Shown piece by piece: positions 11,012 through 21,990 of a stretch of 64,000 bases of DNA (within the stretch, counting starts at the first letter, position 1; the number at the start of each line of letters is the position of its first letter). Below the pieces are notes generated by a model. It had not been told where the DNA came from. It worked only from the letters and a program-made list of their open reading frames with translations, and did not search any database. The stretch covers positions 1 to 64,000 of the forward strand of contig WSYH01000837.1 in the NCBI GenBank assembly GCA_036426205.1, in the 5' to 3' direction. A program made the position numbers and the translations under genes. This stretch comes from Ascaphus truei (taxonomy: Eukaryota > Chordata > Amphibia > Anura > Ascaphidae).

Positions 11012-11539
11012 TGTCACACCCACAGCCCGGATTGGCCAACACAGATGAGTCTTTGCGCTGTGATTGGCTCCACACACAGCATTCATGCTGTGATTGGTCG
11101 CTGCTCCAATCTCCATGTTTCTCTATGGAGAGGGAGAACCTATGGAAGGGGTGGCTGGTGTCAGCTCCACAGACCTTGCTGAGGCTAGCGTGTGGAGGTA
11201 TTAAGCGGTATTCTCCGAGGCAATACCAGAGACACCCCAAGACGAGGCTGTATGCCGTTCTGAAGCGGGAGATTTAAAGCCTGCGACTTGCACCCAGTAT
11301 TGTCTGGAGTTCCCGTTCCCCCACAGGACTGGAGGCGGCACAGAGTAAGCCATTTTGGTTATGCCGGGCACCTAGGACTGCTAGGATTTCCCCTGTTTCT
11401 GCTGTTTGGAGTGAGTATAGCTCTGTTGGTGATATTGTGTTGTGTCTGCCGGCTCCGGTCAGAATAAATATACGTTTATTTAATCTCTGTATCCTATCTG
11501 GTACTTGATCCCGTGAAAGAGTCCTGGTCTCCTGTGACA
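11012..11539 (+). mobile_element. Candidate solo LTR (sense)
   Basis: Starts TGTCACACCC and ends CTCCTGTGACA, giving short inverted termini TGTCACA/TGTGACA. An AATAAATATACG signal lies about 75 bp before the end, as expected for an R/U5 border. Flanks CAGCC and AGACC are only a partial match as a target duplication. Confidence 0.5.
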
Positions 11540-11707
11540 AGACCAACCAGCATTACTATCACACTCCTCATCTGGACTAAGTTGGTAAGCCTGGGCTACT
11601 GAAAGCAATAAAAAAATAAGGGCACAAATCTTGGCATAAATCCTTTTATATGAAATTGTAAAATCATAAGAAAAGACAACAGTGACAGGATGGATTCCCT
11701 ATCTGAT

Positions 11708-12125
11708 TGTTATGCATGGAAGACCTATGTTTAAAGCTTGAGCAAAGCACTGAGCAGGTTAAATCTCATGGATAACAGACTGACTTGATTAGCCTGCTCA
11801 CCTGGCTGGTTAGAGTCTTTCAGTGATTTGGGTTCCTGTCTGAACCAGGGAGGCACACTCTGGAGCTCTGGAGGGAGAAAAGTCTGCAATAAGGTCTGTG
11901 TATATTGGAACTTTTGCTTCTGTAACTTCTTGGAATTGGAACTTCTTCTGTATCCTGGTCTTGACTTACCCTTGCTGGGAAAAGGGCAAAACCCTTATCT
12001 AGGACTTATGCTTTTGTTAACCGTTTATATGCTGAAGATAAGCTCTGGTTTTCCTCCTTTTTTTAGGCTAAACAAAAAGCCTATATTCAGACAAATCCAC
12101 ATGTCGTTGCATTGTCCCTGCAACA
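11708..12125 (+). mobile_element. Probable 5' LTR of gypsy element A
   Basis: 418 bp from TGTTATGCATGG to CCCTGCAACA. Directly after it is TA then TGGTGTTAAAGTGGGATTC, positioned and shaped like a tRNA primer-binding site. gag-like coding sequence follows on the same strand. No matching 3' LTR was found in the window. Confidence 0.6.
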
Positions 12126-12179
12126 TATGGTGTTAAAGTGGGATTCTGAGCGGCCCCTGCATCCGAAGGGCCACACAAA

Positions 12180-13331
12180 ACAAAATACATTTTTTAAAAG
12201 CGTTTCTGTGTGAACAGGCCAGACAAAACAGCAAATGTGCTAGGCAAAACGGACTACTGCGGCAGCCACAGGTGGAGCGGGATGAAAAACAGGCCAGGCA
12301 AGCCGTACTAATACTGCAACATTTGAAGCAGCAAGCCCAGCTCTAAACCCAGCAGCAGACAGCCCAGGATGAAAGGCTCACCAATGTGCTGTCCCGGTCC
12401 CCATTGTCTGCCAGATCAGAACTTCCGGATACCCACCAGTTTTCCTGGGACAAATTAAGACGGCTGAGGACCCAGAAGCATTCCTGCTAACTTTGAAAGG
12501 ATTGCTGAGGCCCAGGGTTGATCTGCAGATCGCTGGGAAACTTCCATGGCCTTGCTCCTCATAGAAGAAGCCCAGGTCGCATATCAGGGCCTACCTGCAG
12601 ATCAGTCTATGGACTATGAGCAGATAAAATCAGCCATTCTGGATCGCTTAGGCCTGACCCCAGAAGCCTACAGGCAGCAGTTCTCGAACTTGAAATACAC
12701 TTCTAAGAGAAACCCCTGGTCAGAGCTCAGCGCTTACTCGACTTATGTAGTCGGTGGATACAGCTCGAGCAGCGGACCAAGGAGGTGATTTTCGAACAAG
12801 TCATTTTGGAGCAATTCCTACAGGTGATAACCCCTCCCGCACACTCCTGAGTAAAATGCAATGCTGACAAAACCCTAACTCTGGTTGTTCAGCTCGTGAA
12901 AAACTTCCTTGTGGCCAAGGACCAGAAGAGTGTCCTGGGCCCGATGGCACAGACTCCACCAGCTCCGGCTGATGCCCAAATGGGGAGGCCAGACCAGCGT
13001 GTAAACTACAACATATCAACCCACTAACGCCAAGCCCCACAAAAGGATCAGCCGTCCCAGTAATGGAGAGGTCTTGACGCCGGTCCCCACCGAGACTCTC
13101 ATCTACTTCCTGATGTCGGCTCATCGCCAAAAGAGGGAAACTTCAGAAGATGTCACATGCAGTACCCACTCAACTCCTGGTCTCCAGTGTCCCGTCCAGC
13201 TGACTGGCATTCACATCAACCCCCTGCGAGAGAGACTTCTCTACGTACTACTTGCGGGGAAGAGGGTCACTGTCATATGGAGTGCCCACAGATGGATTGT
13301 AACTTCAGCAGGACCGTCACCTCAGCCTTTC
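12180..13331 (+). pseudogene. Ty3/gypsy element A: gag remnant
   Basis: Frame 12546-12788 encodes ALLLIEEAQVAYQGLPADQ and AILDRLGLTPEAYRQQF, resembling the SCAN-like capsid region of vertebrate gypsy/Gmr1-type gag. Near 13236-13290 a nucleocapsid zinc knuckle, CGEEGHCHMEC, is readable in another frame. Its first Cys position is Arg (CGT), so the CCHC motif is broken. Several frameshifts separate the parts. The frame is interrupted at 13331 by the solo LTR; its protease continues at 13812. Confidence 0.75.
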
Positions 13332-13811
13332 TGTAACAGATGCTCGCCACAAACTGGACTAAACTGTGAGGCAGAGGTGGGAATATAGAAACACCGACCT
13401 GGAGCCCTGAAGTCGCGTCCGGAATGCAGATTCGTAGTTGTGGGTATCGGGTCGGGGTTGGAGAAGTGAGGAACGTAAATAGACTCACCGTGGTCAGAGG
13501 TAGAAGAGGGTATGGATCGTTGGGGTCACTAGCCATAGTCGAGGGTTGGAGAGAGGCGGTTGGTTATAGACAGGAGCCAGGGTTCAGGTAAAGAACTGCA
13601 AGGTAAGAACAGCAAAGCAAGGCAGAACAAGGCAAAACAGTACTATAAAGGCAGAACAGCCAATAGCTGAACGGCTGCACAGCAGAAGGTGATACTAGAA
13701 TCAGTCCTGATTCGTTGCTGGGCGGGTTCTGCACAGCAGGCATTGATGAGGCACCAGCTGCAGCAAGGTCTGGATCAAACTTTGGGCCGAAGCCTGCACA
13801 CGATCCTCACA
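13332..13811 (-). mobile_element. Solo LTR of gypsy family B inserted in element A
   Basis: 480 bp with TGTAACAG...CCTCACA ends. It is flanked by the 5-bp direct repeat CTTTC (13327-13331 and 13812-13816). Antisense orientation follows from comparison with the B element at 15267, whose polypurine tract precedes the same TGTGAGGATC terminus on the minus strand. Confidence 0.88.
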
Positions 13812-14106
13812 CTTTCGCAGAGAAAGCTGCAAGCCCTGGCTACTTCCAGATTGGGGTTAAATCTGTCCAGCCCGTTGTGGATTTGGTCTCTAGAAAAACC
13901 CTTGTTTCCATGAACTTATATCTCCTGAAGTGCTTTCCTATGACTCCCTGTGGAGCACAGAATCTATACATGGCGATATAAAATGGTACCCGACTGCCAA
14001 CATCCTGCTACAGATAAAGGGTCGGGTGGCTAGGTTTGAAGTAGGAGTCGCTCCTTTGCTCCCTGGCCAAGTCTTGTTGGGCCGAGACTGGCCCTATTTC
14101 TCTAGT
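13812..14106 (+). pseudogene. Gypsy element A: protease region, first copy
   Basis: Encodes IHGDIKWYPTANILLQI, then FEVGVAPLLPGQVLLGRDWP, the C-terminal half of a retroviral-type aspartic protease with the conserved VLLGRDWP strand. Near-identical sequence is at 20356-20650. The copy ends abruptly at about 14106, where B-type LTR sequence resumes. Confidence 0.8.
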
Positions 14107-15266
14107 TCATAGGCAGGAGCCACGGTTCAGGTAAAGAATTGCAAGATAAGAACAGCAAAGCAAGGCACGGCAAGGCAGGACAAGGCAAAACAGTGTGTTT
14201 GCGTCAAGCACGTCACAAGTAATATACTATTAGTATAGTAGCCCCTGAGGAAGTAGAATTAGTTCAACGAAACGCGTAGGGCGGGTGTCAGTTGTCACCC
14301 TCTGGACTGCTACAGTACTTTGCAGGACTTGCTGGTTTATCATTTATGATCGAGTGGAGAGGTTCGTGCGCCTTTAACCCCACGGGCACACGCGCTTGGG
14401 GGCGCATTAGATGCCGGGCAGAGAGGAGGAGCAGTGAGAGAGGGGGATTAGCTACACGCGGTGTCTGCGTGAACGCCCCAGTGAGCTTGCTTCCCCCACC
14501 GGCACTTCCCCGTGAGTGACAGCAGGGAGACTTTGGCGACGGCACTAGCGTCACAGAGTGGTAGCTCTGCCGGACCATCACCCTGATACCATGTGGAACA
14601 CTAACCTCGTTCCTCACCGCTTGTTGTCACCCTGCTTCTTGTAAGTAGGGTTTTGATTTTACCATCTCCGGATGATCAGCTGTCCTTTATTGTCAGTATT
14701 GTGGTTCCTTTTAATGACATAGTTCATTATGTTTTAATAAATAATTTTAGTCTGTTACTAAAAGTCTGTTTGTATTGTCCTTAGTGTAGGCTGACATCAC
14801 CCAGCAGTTATATGCTATGATTTGTCTCTTTGTTTGTTTTTCTCGTTTCATGACCTGAAAGCACTTGTGCGGATTCTTGAGGATCACAGGACTTATCCTA
14901 TTGGACAATATTTGGCGCCAGGTTTATTCTGTTTTATGTTTTGATTCTGCCTGTACTGGACAGTAGGTACCAGGCAGCCTACCTTTATTTAAAGAGTATA
15001 TTGTTTTATTACTAGTTAGTTATTTTGACACTTTAGCGCTTTACTCACAGTATTTTTTTCGATTATGTATTATGCTCAGCTGATTTGCAGAGGCAATCGC
15101 TGAGCCTACAAAGGAGGAACAGCCAATAGCTGCACAGCTGCACAGCAGAAGGTGATACTAGAATCAGGGTCCTGATTTGTTGCTGGGCGGGGTATGCACT
15201 GATGAGCACCAGCTGCAGCAAGGTCTGGATCAAACTCTTGGCCGAAGCCTGCACCTGATCCTCACA
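14107..15266 (-). mobile_element. 3' LTR of gypsy element B, split by an insertion
   Basis: 14107-14226 and 15066-15266 are colinear with the LTR at 20020-20355. Between them is an 840-bp unrelated insert. The LTR end at 15266 is directly followed on the plus strand by GTATCCCCCCACCCCCTTTC, the complement of a polypurine tract, which fixes the element on the minus strand. Confidence 0.8.
14227..15065 (+). mobile_element. Unclassified repeat inserted in the B LTR, with GAAACG core
   Basis: Interrupts an LTR that is continuous at 20120-20160. Near its left end it has CTGAGGA (14245-14251), a short possible hairpin and GAAACG (14269-14274). Later come GTTTTAATAAATAATTTTAG and TTATGTTTTGATTCTGCC. 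No open reading frame was recognised. Confidence 0.55.
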
Positions 15267-15267
15267 G

Positions 15268-15292
15268 TATCCCCCCACCCCCTTTCAGGAGC
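15268..15292 (-). promoter_or_regulatory. Polypurine tract of gypsy element B
   Basis: On the minus strand GAAAGGGGGTGGGGGGATAC ends at the LTR start TGTGAGGATC. This is the plus-strand priming site of an LTR retrotransposon. Confidence 0.7.
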
Positions 15293-16245
15293 GACCTCCG
15301 GACACTCCAGGGATGGTTTCGAGGGATATCTTTGGTGAAATGCCCGAACTGGACATGGTGCGTGAAGTCGATCCCTGGGGATCCAGGAATGTTCCTCAGG
15401 GCCAAAACCCTTCCAATGGATTAGGTACTGGATTGTAACTCTTGACACCCTGGAGTCCAGGGTCATCTAAACTTCAAACTCCTGTTGCCCTTCCACTAGG
15501 ACAGGCTCTGGAGGAGACACAGGAACAGGAGACCTGGGATCCTGTGCAAAGGGTTTTAGTAGGGACATATGGAATACAGACGGATTCTTTATGGAGGCTG
15601 GAAGGCGTAGCCGGTATGCCCCCGGATTGACCCTCTCGAGTAAGGACCAATAAATCTGGGAGATACATTTGCCAAAGGTGCCTTTAACCTAATGTTTTTG
15701 GAAGCAAGACATACCTTGTCACCGGGATTATATGCTGGTATATCACGACGATGCTGGTCTGCCTGCCTATTTTGCATGGTCACCGCTTTCTGAAGGTTTT
15801 CCTGGATCTTCCCCTGTCGCTGTTGGATTCGGTTATCCATGGCTGGGATTCCAGATGCGATCCTGATGAGGGAAGAGCTGAGGGATGAAAATCATAGTTA
15901 GCGAAGAAAGATGACTTCTGCGAAGACTCAATCCGGAAGTTGTTATGGGAGAATTCTGCCCATGGCAAGAGGTCTGCCCAGTCATCTTGAGTCTCGGAGA
16001 TTAAACAACGGATATATTGTTCCAAGGACTGGTTAGTCTGCTCTGTTTGTCCATTAGACTGTGGGTGATAAGCGGACGAAAAGTTTAAGGAAACACCAAG
16101 TTGCTTGCAAAAAAACCTCCAGAATTTGGAAATGAATTGAGAACTCCGATCCGACACGATGACTTGAGAAGCTCGATGGAGTCAGAATATTTCCCGAATG
16201 AACAATTCGGAAAGTTTAGCAGTATTAGGTAATCCCTTCAGAAGG
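15280..16245 (-). pseudogene. Ty3/gypsy element B: integrase core, C-terminal domain and chromodomain
   Basis: Minus-strand frames read, in order: integrase core with IVSDRSSQFISKFW and SAYHPQSNGQTEQ (15780-16200; D and E of the catalytic triad in these blocks), the integrase C-terminal region with NPGDKVCLASKNI (15589-15780) and a chromodomain with YLIHWKGFGPEEHSW (15290-15430). A chromodomain after integrase identifies the chromovirus branch of Ty3/gypsy. Frames change between blocks, so the copy is dead. The upstream part of integrase is displaced to 19033 by the L2 LINE inserted at about 16246. Confidence 0.88.
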
Positions 16246-18745
16246 ATGCAATGAGCTTGTTTGAAGAACCGATCCCTTCTCTGTCTTTGACTCCCCACTC
16301 AGACCACCTTCAGCTGTCTCTTCTTCCTCCTCCATCTCACCTCAGGACTTTGTTGATTATTTTAAGGAAAAGGTGGAATCCATATGTCAGGACATCCCCT
16401 CTGTTTCCTCCTACACCTCTTCCTAACTCTCCTCCTGCCTTCCTTGACTCTTTTTCCTCTGTCACAGAGGAGGATGTGGCACTGCTGATCTCCTCTTCTC
16501 CATCTACCACTTGCCCTCTTGACCCCATTCCCTCCCATCTCCTAAAACTTCTTGCTCCTACTATAATCCCTATCCTCACACAGATTATTAACTCCTCTCT
16601 CTACTCTGGTACCTTTCCTTCCTCCTTCAAACATGCAACAGTCACACCATTACTCAAAAACAGGAAGCTTGACCCTACCTGTCTTTGCAACAATCAGCCT
16701 GTCTCCCTCCTGCCTTTTGCCTCTAAACTCCTGGAACTTCTTGTATTCTCTCGTTTGCTCCATTTTCTCAACACCTATTCTCTCGTAGACCCTCTACAAT
16801 CTAACATCCGTACTGCTCACTCCACTGAAACAGCCCTCACTAAAATAACTAATGACATCCATGCTGCCAAAGACAGTGGTCATTACACTCTGCTCATACT
16901 ACTCAACCTCTCTGCAGCATTTGATACCGTGGACCACCCTCTTCTCCTTCACATTCTCCATACTCTTCGCATGCATAACTAAGCTCTATCCTGGATCTCC
17001 TCTTACCTCTTCCATCGTACTTTCAGCATCTCTTCTGCTAACACCTCCTCGTCCTCTATCGACCTCTCGGTGGGGGTACCTCAGGGTTCTGTCCTGGGAC
17101 CTCGCAACTTTTCTCTGTACACACTCTCTAGGTGACCTAATCACATCTCTTGGGTTCAAATATCACCTCTATGCTGACGACACAAAAATGTACTTTTCAA
17201 CCCGACCATACACCTGCTGTACAGACCAAAGTTTCTGAATGTCTCTCTGCGATATCATCCTGGATGGCCCTCCGCCGACTTAAACATAACACGGCAAAAA
17301 CAGAGCTCCTTATACTTCCTCCCAAACATGGCCCCACTATCTCCTTCCACATTACTGTTGGAAGTTTAGTAATATACCCAGTAGCAAAAGAGAAAAGAAG
17401 AGAAAGCGCACACCTCCTGGTGCAATAAAGTTTTTACTATTAAAATGACGCACAAAAAGAAATACACTCACAAGCATCCATTAAAATAAGGCAAGGTTGG
17501 TTGAGTTGCAATCAGATGCGCAGTGTCCTCCTTCCGTAGGGGTACTTTGCCTGCTGCCACAGCGCGTCCGCTGCTCCACGGAGCCCTGACAGTGTCCAGA
17601 GTTTGCTTCCGCCCACATGACCACTACTCAGTGCGTCTCCACGTAACTCCTTCCTCCATCAGCGTCACCACCAGCCAGCAAATTAGGGATAATCGAGTCA
17701 CAGCACGGATCACCTAAGTGATGCGCTCCCTTGCTTCCCCTCTACGCTGGCAAACGTCTGCACTCCTCACGCTCCTATAACTCTACACCTTGCTCACAAA
17801 GCAATGAAAGCCACCCCTGATTGCAACTCAACCAACCTTGCCTTATTTTAACGGATGCTTGTGAGTGTATTTCTTTGCTAGGGGACATGACTCCTCTCTC
17901 ACTTTCTCCTCTCACATTCAAAACGTACTGTATCTAAAACCTGTTGCTTTTTCTTTCGTAATATCACAAAGATATGCCCTTTCCTCTGTTGCTCAACTGC
18001 TAAAACTCTGACACAGGCCCTGCATTCTCTCCTTTCTCAATTACCATAACCTCCTGCTGTCCGGCCTTCCTGCCTCTCACCTGGCTCACCTACAATCTAT
18101 TCTAAACGCTGCTGCCAGAATCACTCTACTCTTTCCTAAATCTGTCTCAGCGCCTTCCCTGCTGAAATCCCTCTCCTGGCTTACTATCAAATCATGTATC
18201 ACACATGAAATTCTCCTCCTCACTTTTAAAGCTTTACGCTTTTCTGCCCCACCTTACTTCTCAGCCCTAATTTCTCGCTATGTACCATCTCGACTCTTGC
18301 GTTCCGCTCAAGGATGTCTTCTCTCTACCCCCTTTGTATACAAAGCCCTCTCCCACCTTTAAGCTTTCTCACTGACTGCCCCACACCTCTGGAATGCCCT
18401 TCCCATCAATACCCGACTAGCACCCTCTCTACCCACCTTAAAACACACCTGCTTAACAAAGCATATGAGTAGCTCTGTGGCCAACACTATACACCTGATA
18501 CATAAAGCTTGGCCCCTTGCAGATGCACTTACCAGAATGCCCTCCTACTGTATCTGTATGTTCCTCTTAACAATTAGATTGTAAGCTCTTCAGAGCAGGG
18601 ACTCCTTTTCCTAAATGTTACTTTTATGTCTGAAGCACTTATTCCCATGATCTGTTATTTGTATTATTTGGTATTTATATGATTGTCGCGTGTATTACTA
18701 CTGTGAATCGCTATGTGCATTGATGGCGCTATATAAATAAATAGA
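16246..18745 (+). mobile_element. L2-type LINE, reverse transcriptase remnant
   Basis: Plus-strand frames encode an L2/CR1-superfamily [32 protein letters not shown] sequence (frameshifted), [13 protein letters not shown] with the catalytic ADD, then the C-terminal tail. It is colinear with 29700-31857 but has frameshifts and a fold-back insertion at 17385-17876. The 3' end has GATTGTAAGCTCTTCAGAGC and GGCGCTATATAAATAAAT. It is inserted in the integrase of element B at the codons for Val-Asp-Arg with no clear target duplication. Confidence 0.88.
17385..17876. repeat. Fold-back insertion in the L2 LINE
   Basis: Absent from the colinear L2 copy at 30940. Long inverted arms lie at 17451-17514 and 17816-17876 (AAGAAATACACTCACAAGCA and its complement). 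The centre is about 300 bp with no frame of interest. Confidence 0.75.
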
Positions 18746-18890
18746 GGAAGGAACAGAGGGCACAGCGGATTTTGCTGTGCCATTGTCACTTGAAAAAGAC
18801 CTCCACGGTCGAAACGTTGTGTTGGCTCAATAAATGAGTTTGAATTTGCAAAATCCGCTGTGCCCTCTGTTCCTTCCTCTATGTACTCAG
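18745..18890. repeat. Fold-back element with GAAACG core at the L2 tail
   Basis: Inverted arms of about 35 bp (ATAGAGGAAGGAACAGAGGG and its complement). The centre has TTGAAAAA, a perfect 4-bp hairpin GACC-TCCAC-GGTC, then GAAACGTTG and CAATAAATGAGTTT. Same layout as 9478-9642 with unrelated arms. Confidence 0.75.
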
Positions 18891-18934
18891 GACTGACTGC
18901 AGGCTTTCGTTCTAACATTGGAGCACCGGTAATT

Positions 18935-19032
18935 GTATCATGTTTCTCTTTTTAAGGTGTGCAGCACTCCTCTCTATTATCTGGGCTATATAAATAAAAA
19001 CATTCATACATACATACATACATACATACATA
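18935..19032 (+). repeat. Second L2-like tail and (CATA)n microsatellite
   Basis: GGGCTATATAAATAAAAAC followed by about eight CATA repeats (19005-19032). It marks the right border of the LINE insertion; element B resumes at 19033. Confidence 0.7.
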
Positions 19033-19860
19033 CGACCACCAAGATTGTGGTCATAGTCCTAGATAAGGGAGCTCCACCACAAAGTCCATAGAAATGTGAG
19101 TCCATGGCCGATCCGGAATCGGGAGAGATTGTAATAACCCTGTAGGGCGATTCCTCTGTGTTTTTGTCCGAGTACAGACAGGACAAGCTGCCACGAAGAC
19201 CATAGCATCCTTTCGAATCCCAGGCCACGAGATGATTCTTTCCAGTAGTTCGATGGTTCTCCTTTCCCCAGGATGACCAGATCTTTTGGAACTATGACCC
19301 CACTCCAAGACCTTTTGTTGAAAGACTGGCGAGACAAAAAAGTGTCCTTCCGGAACCTCAAGGCCATCTGGGATTTGGGATTGGTCCTGAATTATTTATT
19401 CTAGAGAGTCAAAGGTAGCCGCCGATATGATGGGTGAAGACGGGAGAATGGGTTCTTCACGGTCCTCCACAGTGTCGTCAACCAGAAATTGTCGAGAAAG
19501 AGCACCTGCTTTCACATTTTTGGAACCTGGCAGTTAAAAAATAATAAAGTTAAATCGTGAAAAGAATAAAGACCACCGCGCTTGTTGTGACCCCAATCGA
19601 CGGGCTCCCTCAATGTACATGAGGTTTTTGGTGTTCTGTAAGTATAGTGATTTTTGGTACCCTCCAGCAAGTGTCTCCATTCTTATGGCCAAGAGTTCTC
19701 GGTTGCCCACTTCGTTGTTTCGTTCGGCATGGGAAAATGTTTGGAGGAGAATGCACAAGGATGCTATTTGGCTTTTGGGGTTTTGCGCTGGGTTAACACT
19801 TCTCCTGCCCCGACATCTGATGCGTCTACCTCTCGGGTGAAGTGTAGAACAGGATCGGGA
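19033..19860 (-). pseudogene. Ty3/gypsy element B: RNase H and integrase N-terminal domain
   Basis: Minus-strand frames give RNase H (NNEVGNRELLAI, then ARRLGSQQARWSLFFSRFNF; 19540-19720). They then give the integrase zinc-binding region (VFVAACPVCTRTKTQRNRP with the CxxC pair; 19140-19220) and the start of the core (WTHISMDFVVELP; 19060-19110). The reading continues at 16245 beyond the inserted LINE. No RT, protease or gag lies between this and the LTR fragment at 19872, so a large internal deletion is likely. Confidence 0.85.
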
Positions 19861-19871
19861 TGCACCAGAAC

Positions 19872-20355
19872 CAGAATGCAGATTCGTAGTCGTGGGTATC
19901 CAGGTTGGGGTTGGAGAAGTGAGGAACGGAAAAAAGACTTGCCATGCTCGGAGGTAGGAGAGGGTATGGATCATTGGGGTCACTAGCTGTAGTCAAGGGT
20001 TGGAGAGAGGCGGTTGGTTATAGACAGGAGCCAGGGTTCAGGTGAAGAACTGCAAGGTAAGAACAGCAAAGCAAGGCAGAACAAGGCAAGGCAGGACAAG
20101 GCAAAACAGTGTACTTGCGACCAGCACGACATCACAAGTAATATTCTATTATGCTCAGCCAATTTGCAGAGGCAATCGCTGAGCCTATAAAGGCAGAGCA
20201 GCCAATAGCTGAATGGCTGCACAGCAGAAGGTGATACTAGAATCAGAGTCCTGATTCGTTGCTGGGCGGGTTCTGCACAGCAGGCATTGATGAGGTACCA
20301 GCTGCAGCAAGGTCTGGATCAAACTTTGGGCCGAAGCCTGCACATGATCCTCACA
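19872..20355 (-). mobile_element. LTR of gypsy element B, right-hand copy
   Basis: Colinear with 13430-13811 and ends in the same CCTCACA followed by CTTTC. It is therefore inserted at the identical base of element A as the solo LTR at 13332. The outer left end is truncated at the junction with RNase H sequence. Confidence 0.8.
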
Positions 20356-20800
20356 CTTTCCCAGAGAAAGCCACAAGCCCTGGCTACTTCCAGATTGGGG
20401 TTAAATCTGTCCAGCCCGTTGTGGATTTGGGCTCTAGAAAAACCCTTGTTTCCATAACTTATATCCCCTGAAGTGCTTTCCTATGACTCCCTGTGGAGCA
20501 CAGAATCTATACATGGCGATATAAAATGGTACCCGACTGCCAACATCCTGCTACAGATAAAGGGTCGGGTGGCTAGGTTTGAAGTAGGAGTCGCTCCTTT
20601 GCTCCCTGGCCAAGTCTTGTTGGGCCGAGACTGGCCCTATTTCTCCAGTTTACTGCCTCCCCCCCAGGAGCAGCCACCTTCCCTGATACAGGAGAAGCAA
20701 GGGGAACTATTCCCCTTCTCTGCTGAGAAGTTTCCCAGTAGATATCGGGTTCCAAAATCTTGGAAGCAAAAACGCTGCGACAAACAGAACTAGTTAAAAA
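20356..20800 (+). pseudogene. Gypsy element A: protease region, second copy
   Basis: Repeats the protease segment of 13812-14106 (IHGDIKWYPTANILLQI, VLLGRDWPYFSS). It continues into a linker rich in Pro/Gln/Glu up to a stop near 20793. It begins with CTTTC, the B insertion target duplicate. Confidence 0.82.
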
Positions 20801-20959
20801 AATCTGGGACTCAAGGTACCAAAACTGATCTGCTTAAGTCACCGAAACAGCCTTTCCTTGATTTTTGCCAGGGGCAGAGGGAAAACCCAGTCCTTGACAG
20901 ACCGTATGAGAAGGTGGAGAAAATCGATGACAATGTATTGAATGCACAAGGTGTAGTGG

Positions 20960-21990
20960 TGTTCTCTCATATTTAATTGTTGAATGATATTCTGTATAGG
21001 GTGAACAAGCATACACAATCAGGGGAGGTCACCAGACAAATCTTGGTCTCTAATATGTTTGATAAAGCTGTTGTCACCCTAGCCCATACTATCCCTTGGG
21101 ATGGTCACATCGTTGAGACAAAACCATGGACCGTATTTCATCCCGTTTCTATAGGCCAGGGATGCATAATGATATTGCCAAATTAGGTGCTGCATGTCCT
21201 GAATGCCAGCTAACCATCCAGAAGAGACAAAAACCGTCCCCCTTGGTTCCTCTACCCTTGGTCTCAGTGCCCTTTTTGAGATGATTGGAGTAGACCTGGT
21301 AGGACCTCTAGAACCCTCTGCAAAGGGGCATAATTGTATTCTGGTGGTAGTCGACAATGCAACAAGGTACCCTGAGGCATTCTCTCAGAGGACAGCAACT
21401 GCTAAGCAGGTAGCCAACAAGTTGTTAGCGCTGTTCTCACAAGTCGGACTTCCCCAGGTTAGGTTGACTGACCAAGGGACGCATTTTATGGCTAAACTGA
21501 TGCAGGATGTCTTAAAATTACTAGAAGTCAGTCAAGACATCGGTCTACCATCCACAGACTGACAGATTGGTGGAAAGGTTTAACCAAACTCTAAAGAGTA
21601 TGTTAAGGAACTTTGTAGACTCTGAAAAGAGAGCTTTGGATGAACTTCTCCCCTTTCTGCTGTTTGCAGTGTGGGAAGTTCCCCAGGTCTCCACAGGCTT
21701 CTCCCCAATTGATCTCCTATATTGCTGCCAACCCCAGGGTATCCTAGACCTTATAAAAGAGTCGAGGGGGGACAGCGGTCCCCTTCTAAGAATAACCTTC
21801 AATATGTGTTGGACCTTAGGAACCGCCTAAACATGGTGGGCCATTTTGCAAACGAGAATCTTAGATCAGCTCAAGACAGTCCGGAGAGACATTATAACCA
21901 AAATGTTCGCATGACGGTGTTTAAACCTGGGGACCAGGTGATGTTGCTCTTTCTTAGTTGCCTAGATGGTTCAACATCGGAGATGGCTAG
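20960..21990 (+). pseudogene. Gypsy element A: integrase
   Basis: Frames on the plus strand encode an integrase zinc-finger-like start (ILYRVNKHTQSGEV), then EMIGVDLVGPLEP and ILVVVDNATRYPEAF with the first catalytic Asp. They continue with VRLTDQGTHFMAKLM with the second Asp, LVERFNQTLKSMLRNF with the Glu, and the C-terminal ERHYNQN / FKPGDQVMLL block. At least two frameshifts break it. It follows protease with only about 160 bp between, so no reverse transcriptase lies between them. Confidence 0.85.

Noticed and set aside
21545..21802. Minus-strand frame opposite element A integrase
   Set aside because: Antisense shadow; the plus strand carries the integrase motifs.
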